Shown one piece after another: positions 57,624-64,000 of a DNA stretch of 64,000 bases; within the stretch, counting starts at the first letter, position 1, and each line of letters opens with the position of its first letter. The stretch covers positions 1,240,001 through 1,304,000 of the forward strand of contig CAWGHD010000002.1 in NCBI GenBank assembly GCA_963822295.1, given 5' to 3'. Position numbers and translations under genes: made by a program. The notes beneath the pieces are model-generated. The model was given only the letters and a program-made list of their open reading frames with translations, was not told the origin of the DNA and searched no databases. Origin of the DNA: VRUE01 sp963822295. GTDB lineage: Bacteria > Actinomycetota > Thermoleophilia > Solirubrobacterales > 70-9.

Positions 57624-57635
57624 CTGGCTAGCCAG
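57624..57635. promoter_or_regulatory. palindromic operator candidate before the P450
   Basis: CTGGCTAGCCAG is a perfect 12-base palindrome, within ACTGGCTGGCTAGCCAGT, 14 bases before the P450 ATG. The size suits a TetR-type dimer. No such regulator is encoded nearby. Confidence 0.45.
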
Positions 57636-57649
57636 TATTGTCCCGCGGG

Positions 57650-58970
57650 ATGGAGCAGGCGACCGTCCCGCACCCCCCGCTCGAATCCTCCGCCGGCCTC
57701 CCGCCCGGGTCGAGGATGCCGTCGGCGCTGCAGGCGCTGCGCTACGCCGGCGACCCGCTCAACTTCCTGGTCCGGCTGCAACGCCGCTACGGCGACATCT
57801 TCACGGTCCGCTTCCCCTTCTTCGGCCGCCTCGTCTACGTGACCACGCCGGAGCTGGTCAAACAGATCTTCACCGGCTCCCCGGGCCTGATGCACGCCGG
57901 CGAGGCGAACGCGACGATCCTCGAGCCGGCGGTCGGCCCGAACTCGGTGCTGACGCTCGACGAGGCGCCGCACATGAGCCAGCGCAAACTGCTGCTGCCC
58001 CCCTTCCACGGCGACCGGATCGCCGCTTACGGCGAGCTGATGCGCGAGGTCACCCTCAGGGAGATGGAGAGCTGGCCGGTCGGCAGGCCCTTCGCGCTGC
58101 GCCCCCACACCCAGCGCATCACCCTCGCGGTGATCATGCGCGCGGTCTTCGGCGTCCACGACGAGGAGCGCCTCGTCCGCTTCGAGAAGCTGATCGAGGA
58201 GTTCAGCCGCCGCGTCAACCTGGTGATCGCCTTCCCCTTCCTGCGCCGCAACCTCGGCCCGCTCAGCCCCTGGGGGAAATTCCTCCGCGCCCGCAGGAAC
58301 CTCGACGAGTTCATCTTCGAGGAGATCGCCCTGCGCCGCCGCGAGGTGGAGGCGGGAGAGGACCACGACGACGTGCTCTCCCTGCTGCTCGCCGCCCGCC
58401 ATGAGGACGGCAGCCCGATGAGCGACGAGGAGCTGCGCGACGAGCTCGTCACCGTGCTCGGCGCCGGCCACGAGACGACCGCCACAGGCCTCGCCTGGGC
58501 GATGGAGCGGCTGCTTCGCAACCCGGACGTGCTGGCGCGGCTGCGCGAGTCGATCGCCGCCGGCGAGGAGGACTACCTCGAGGCCACGGTCAAGGAGACG
58601 CTGCGCACCCGGCCGGTGATCGTCGACGTCGCCCGCAAGCTCACCGCCCCCTTCGCGATCGGCGGCTACGAGCTGCCCGCCGGCACCTACGTGCTGCCGG
58701 CGATCGCGGCGATCCACTACCGCGAGGACCTCTTCCCCGAAGCGGAGCGCTTCCACCCGGAGCGCTTCCTCGACGGCAGGGCCGACACCTACGCCTGGAT
58801 CCCCTTCGGCGGCGGTGTGCGCCGCTGCATCGGCGCCGCCTTCGCCGAATACGAGATGAGGATCGTCCTGCGGACGATCCTCGAGCGGGCCGAGCTCAGC
58901 GCCCCCGACCCGAAGCCCGAGAAGGCCAAGGTCCGCAACATCACCCTCGCCCCCGGCCGGGGCACCCGCG

Positions 58971-58996
<26 letters not shown>
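57650..58996 (+). CDS. cytochrome P450
   Basis: A 448-residue monooxygenase. I-helix GAGHETTATGLAW, the ExxR motif VKETLRTRP and the heme loop WIPFGGGVRRCIGAAFAEYE with the axial Cys are intact. The size and AITAI-type helix fit bacterial class-I or CYP110/CYP132-like enzymes, which need a ferredoxin; none is near. It starts at ATG 57650, with a TTG 12 bases earlier as alternative. It overlaps the ABC-F gene (opposite strand) by 26 bases. Confidence 0.95.
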
Positions 58997-60869
<1,873 letters not shown>

Positions 60870-60913
60870 CGGACGGTTGAACTTAGTCCAAGCCGGCCGC
60901 GTACTCTCTGCGC

Positions 60914-61420
60914 ATGGACCGCGAGGCGCTTCGGGAGGTGCAGGCTCCGCTCAAGGAGCGCTACGAGGCCGAGCCCGGCGCAGCGCTCCTCACCCTCTCC
61001 GCGACGGGGACGCTGGGCGAGGGCGTCTCCTGCTCGATCGAGACCGGCCGGGCGATCGCCGAGGCGGGGCTCCACCCCGCCTCGGGCGGCGACGGCTCCC
61101 AGCTCTGCTCGGGGGACATGCTGCTCGAGGCGCTGGCGGCCTGCGCCGGGGTCACCCTGCGCGCCGTGGCGACCTCGCTCGGGATCGAGGTTCGCGGCGG
61201 GCGCGTCCGCGCCGACGGCGACCTCGACTTCCGCGGCACGCTGGCCGTCGACCGCGACGCGCCGGTGGGCTTCTCCTCGATCCGCGTCTCATTCGAGCTC
61301 GACAGCGACGCCTCCGAGGAGAAGCTGGCCACGCTGCTGAGGCTCACCGAGCGCTACTGCGTCGTCTTCCAGACCCTCTCCTCTCCCCCGAGCCTCTCGG
61401 CCACCGTCGAGGCCGCCTAG
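60914..61420 (+). CDS. OsmC-family peroxide-reducing protein
   Basis: A 168-residue OsmC-fold protein. The two redox Cys residues are in ALAACAGVTLRAVA and LTERYCVVFQTL, the standard spacing for OsmC/Ohr-like thiol peroxidases. The N-terminal SIETGRAIAEAGLHPASGG stretch and Arg near it fit the family, though a metallic or lipid-hydroperoxide substrate cannot be told apart. ATG 60914 lies 44 bases from the divergent ABC-F start. Confidence 0.9.
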   Translation: MDREALREVQAPLKERYEAEPGAALLTLSATGTLGEGVSCSIETGRAIAEAGLHPASGGDGSQLCSGDMLLEALAACAGVTLRAVATSLGIEVRGGRVRADGDLDFRGTLAVDRDAPVGFSSIRVSFELDSDASEEKLATLLRLTERYCVVFQTLSSPPSLSATVEAA

Positions 61421-61428
61421 CCGAGCCG

Positions 61429-62364
61429 ATGGCCGGCCCCCTCTCGCACATCGGCGAACTCGCGAGGGCGCGGGCGCGGAAGCGGACGAGCGAGCGCGAG
61501 GACGGGCAGGCGCTGGCCGAGCTCGAGACCAGGCCCGCCGGCCTGCCCGCGGGCCTGGAGGTCGAGTGGCTCGGGGTCTCGGGCTACCGCCTCACCCACG
61601 AGGGCCGGACGATCTTCATCGACCCCTACCTCTCACGGGTCCCGCTGCGCAGCCTGCTGCTGCGCCGCACGACGCTTCCCGACCCGGCCGCGCTCGACCG
61701 CTTCGCGAGCGCCCCGGGCGAGGTCGTCGGGGTGCTCGTCGGTCACACCCATTTCGACCATGCGGTGGACGCCCCCGCGATCTCCCGGCGCTTCGGCTGC
61801 CCCGCCTACGGCTCGGACTCGCTGGTCAGGCTGATGGCGCTTCACGGGCTCGCCGAGCGGACGGTCGAGGTCGAGCCCTACCGGACGTATGAGCTCGGCC
61901 CCTTCGAGGTCAGCTTCACGCCGAGCGTCCACTCGAAGCTGATCCTCGGCCTCGCCGTCCCCTACGACGGCGACCTCACCTGCGAGCACCTCGACGGCCT
62001 CTCCCCCAACGCCTACCGCTGCGGCCAGGTCTGGGGAATCACGATCCGGGTCGCCGGGGTGACCTTCTACCACCAGGGCAGCGCCAACCTGATCGACGAC
62101 GCGATTCGGCAGCGCGATGTCGGGGAGGTGGACGTCTTCCTGGCCGGGATCGCCGGGCGCAGCTTCACCCGCGACTACTGGAAGCGGATCCTGCCGCTGC
62201 TCGAGCCGCGCACGGTCGTCCCGACCCACTACGACAACTTCTTCAGGCCCCTGGGCCAGGAGCTGGAGTTCGTCTCCAACGTCCAGCTCACCGAGCTGCC
62301 CGAGGAGATCGGCGCCGTCAGCCGCGACATCGAGATCGCCGCCCTCCCCCGCGCCGACCTCTGA
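61429..62364 (+). CDS. metallo-beta-lactamase-fold hydrolase
   Basis: A 311-residue MBL-fold protein (UlaG/RNase Z-like subgroup). GHTHFDHAVDAP is the HxHxDH metal motif; further ligands appear in PSVHSK, and PTHYDNFF. A preceding beta strand pair EVEWLGVSGYRLTHEGRTIF fits the fold. The N-terminal 45 residues are charged and probably flexible. It starts 8 bases after the osmC stop, so the two may be cotranscribed. The substrate is unknown; members include lactonases. Confidence 0.88.
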   Translation: MAGPLSHIGELARARARKRTSEREDGQALAELETRPAGLPAGLEVEWLGVSGYRLTHEGRTIFIDPYLSRVPLRSLLLRRTTLPDPAALDRFASAPGEVVGVLVGHTHFDHAVDAPAISRRFGCPAYGSDSLVRLMALHGLAERTVEVEPYRTYELGPFEVSFTPSVHSKLILGLAVPYDGDLTCEHLDGLSPNAYRCGQVWGITIRVAGVTFYHQGSANLIDDAIRQRDVGEVDVFLAGIAGRSFTRDYWKRILPLLEPRTVVPTHYDNFFRPLGQELEFVSNVQLTELPEEIGAVSRDIEIAALPRADL

Positions 62365-62375
62365 GCCTGCTCCGC

Positions 62376-62918
62376 TCAGCCGCAGTGCTTGGCGGCGATC
62401 TGCTCGATCGTGCCCATCGTCCGCATCGTCCAGGGGCCGAGCTCGGCCTCCAGCGTCCTCTGGTCGAGGTCGGATTCGGAGACCCCGCCGCTCGGCAGCC
62501 AGTAGAGCTCGGAGCCCTCGATCGCCAGCAGGTCCTCGTCGGTGGCCATCGCCAGGGCCTCCTTGCGGACGTGCTTGCCCGGCTTGTCGGGGAGCAATGC
62601 GACCTGGAGCTTTCCCTTCGACGCCGCGACCGTTTTCGGGTCGAAGGGCTCGCGGGCGGCGATCGCCGCCACCTGCGCGCAGGAGCGCAGAAAGGCGGGA
62701 ACGTCGTAACCGAGCGATCCCCCCAGGCCGGCTTCGATCTTGGTGGCGAGGTCTTCCTCGCCGACGCCGTCGGGACCCCTGAAGACGACGTTGCCGCTGG
62801 CCCGAAAGGTCGCCACGTCGGTCAGCTCGAGATCTTCGAACGCCTTTTTCAACTCCTCGTTCGTGATCCGACGACCGCCCAGGTTCATCCCCCGCAGAAA
62901 GGCGACAAAGAGCGACAT
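62376..62918 (-). CDS. DUF1697-family protein
   Basis: A 180-residue protein whose start SLFVAFLRGMNLGGRRITNEELK and TFRASGNVVFRG are the DUF1697 signatures; the family is widespread, small and of unknown function. The later FLRSCAQVAAIAAREPFD is typical as well. Convergent with the MBL gene (12-base gap) and divergent from the peroxiredoxin gene. Confidence 0.93.
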   Translation of the reverse strand: MSLFVAFLRGMNLGGRRITNEELKKAFEDLELTDVATFRASGNVVFRGPDGVGEEDLATKIEAGLGGSLGYDVPAFLRSCAQVAAIAAREPFDPKTVAASKGKLQVALLPDKPGKHVRKEALAMATDEDLLAIEGSELYWLPSGGVSESDLDQRTLEAELGPWTMRTMGTIEQIAAKHCG

Positions 62919-62941
62919 GCACCCAGCCTAACCGCGCTAGC

Positions 62942-63514
62942 GTGCGCCCCGTGGACAACTTCACCCGGCTCCCCCCCGGCCTGCCGGCTCCCGAGGACGA
63001 CGGCGCCGCCGACCACCTCGAGGGCCTCGAGATCCCGGTCGGGCTCTCGCTGCCCTCGACGCTCGGTGGCGAGGTTGATCTGGAGGAGGCGGCGTCGGGC
63101 CGTCTCGTCGCCTATGTCTACCCGCGGACCGGGACGCCGGGAGAAGCCCTGCCGGCCGGCTGGGACGACATCCCCGGCGCCCGCGGCTGCACGCCACAGA
63201 GCTGCGCCTACCGCGACGCGCTCGACGAGTTCGACAACCTCGGCGCCTCGGTCATCGGAATCAGCGCCCAGAGCCCCTCCGAACAGGCCGGGTTCGCGCA
63301 GCGAGAGCACATCCCCTTCCCGCTGCTCGCCGACCCCCGCCTGGAGCTGTGCGCCGCCCTGCGACTGCCGACCTTCGAGGTCGAGGGCATGACCCTTTAC
63401 AAGCGGCTCACCCTCGTCGCCGAGGCCGGCCGCATCGTGAAGGCCATCTACCCGGTCTTCCCGCCTGACCGCGACGCATCCGAGGCCCTGGCGTATATTC
63501 GGAGCCGTGGGTGA
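62942..63514 (+). CDS. peroxiredoxin (AhpC/Bcp type)
   Basis: A 190-residue thiol peroxidase. The peroxidatic region reads YPRTGTPGEALP and GARGCTPQSCAYRD, a variant of PxxxT/SxxC in which the Cys pair CTPQSC could serve as peroxidatic and nearby resolving Cys (as in some Bcp). Later PFPLLADPRLELCAALRLP carries another Cys. Starts at a GTG (62942 or 62951). Reduces peroxides with thioredoxin or a similar donor. The end overlaps the next gene by 8 bases. Confidence 0.9.
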   Translation: MRPVDNFTRLPPGLPAPEDDGAADHLEGLEIPVGLSLPSTLGGEVDLEEAASGRLVAYVYPRTGTPGEALPAGWDDIPGARGCTPQSCAYRDALDEFDNLGASVIGISAQSPSEQAGFAQREHIPFPLLADPRLELCAALRLPTFEVEGMTLYKRLTLVAEAGRIVKAIYPVFPPDRDASEALAYIRSRG

Positions 63515-64000
63515 GCAGGGGACACGGGCACCGCGCCGCGGCCGCCGCGTCATGCTGGCCGGGATCGCCGCCGGCCTGTTGCTTGCCCTGACGCCCGCCC
63601 CGAGCCTCGCGGTCGGGACCTGCGACACCGGCGTCGCCTACGACCCCATGCAACGCTTCGCCTCGATGCCGCCGGTCCGGCCGCTGCCGCCGGCGAGCGG
63701 GCTCCCGTTCGGCGAGGCACCGCGACAGCTCCCCTTCGGGCCACGCGGCGTCTACGTCCGTGAGCTCGAGCCGCCGGGCCTCGTCGGCTCCTCCATCGTT
63801 GACGCCGAAGTCTCGAACGTCGGATACCGGATCTTCGTCCCCAGGAACGGTGCCTGGGCGAACCCGAAGCTGCCCCGGTTCGTGTGGTCGGTCACGGCAC
63901 GACTGGACGGCCTCGACGGGCGGGGCAGAGCCGTGTCGAAGGTCGGACGGATCACCAGACGCGTCGCCAGGCGCACGTCCGGGGGCGAGGGTGTGCTGTT
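63507..64000 (+). CDS. secreted hypothetical protein, 3' end beyond the window
   Basis: The frame is open from GTG 63507 to the window end, about 164 residues. A basic head (RAPRRGRRV) and signal helix LAGIAAGLLLALTPAPSLAVG are followed by TCDTGVAYDPMQRFASMPP and beta-rich sequence (VYVRELEPPGLVGSSIVDAE). The GTG overlaps the peroxiredoxin stop by 8 bases; an internal ATG at 63552 would still leave the signal peptide. No family recognised. Confidence 0.7.
   Translation, partial: MGEQGTRAPRRGRRVMLAGIAAGLLLALTPAPSLAVGTCDTGVAYDPMQRFASMPPVRPLPPASGLPFGEAPRQLPFGPRGVYVRELEPPGLVGSSIVDAEVSNVGYRIFVPRNGAWANPKLPRFVWSVTARLDGLDGRGRAVSKVGRITRRVARRTSGGEGVL

Noticed and set aside
61633..62964. 443-residue minus-strand frame antisense to the MBL gene
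   Set aside because: Low-complexity; the plus-strand frame has the full HxHxDH motif.

Overview
The window comes from a GC-rich actinobacterium. The gene families, the leaderless or GTG/TTG starts and the mix of orphan TadE genes, Ala/Pro-rich secreted proteins and duplicated phosphate systems suggest class Thermoleophilia (Solirubrobacterales), but this placement is an inference from style and content. I recognised no rRNA, tRNA, CRISPR array or transposon. The only long-gap candidates are intergenic stretches of at most about 265 bases, and all are described as features or findings.

Layout. 1-8.4 kb, minus strand: lower glycolysis (gpmI partial, tpiA, pgk, gap), then a VOC protein and a drug-type ABC-2 exporter, then rapZ and uvrC. 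8.5-13.5 kb: a broken enoyl-CoA hydratase, a cupredoxin lipoprotein, a MaoC hydratase and an orphan TadE-type operon whose last gene fuses a TadG-like anchor, a VanY peptidase and a lytic transglycosylase. 13.1-37.6 kb: a phosphate and polyphosphate island. It holds Pit with its DUF47 partner, Ppk1 behind a PHP-glycosyltransferase fusion, a CHAD protein split in two, Ppx, PhoU, a complete PstSCAB, three PhoB-type DNA-binding proteins (two without a receiver domain), an HD hydrolase, an Rpf-like protein, and a second PstSCAB whose operon runs on into a lipoprotein, two zinc-ribbon proteins and a Pro-rich membrane protein. 37.8-52.8 kb: very large secreted proteins (beta-propeller-like, one with a degenerate calcineurin-like domain), FtsH and a third PstS-like protein. 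52.9-57.6 kb: an MFS exporter, an arsenic cassette (arsC, arsM, arsR, aquaglyceroporin) and purU. 57.6-64 kb: P450, ABC-F, OsmC, MBL-fold hydrolase, DUF1697, peroxiredoxin and a truncated secreted protein.

The main discovery is regulatory. Upstream of at least seven transcription units there are arrays of 11-bp direct repeats (GTGAAC-N5 or its complement, GTTCAC), phased at one helical turn, usually two to five units. They precede pstS1, the receiver-less regulator at 27.2 kb, the HD gene, the PHP-GT/ppk1 operon, pstS2 and its divergent regulator, the third PstS-like gene and the secreted propeller operon. The unit resembles the PHO box of Streptomyces (GTTCACC direct repeats). I infer a Pho regulon that ties phosphate import, polyphosphate metabolism and large secreted proteins to three PhoB-like proteins. 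No sensor histidine kinase is present in the window.

A second pattern is technical or evolutionary: four genes (echA, the TadG-VanY-SLT gene, pit, purU) each need one or more single extra bases removed to restore a conserved reading frame. All six shifts have the same sign, which suggests assembly indels, though real decay is possible.
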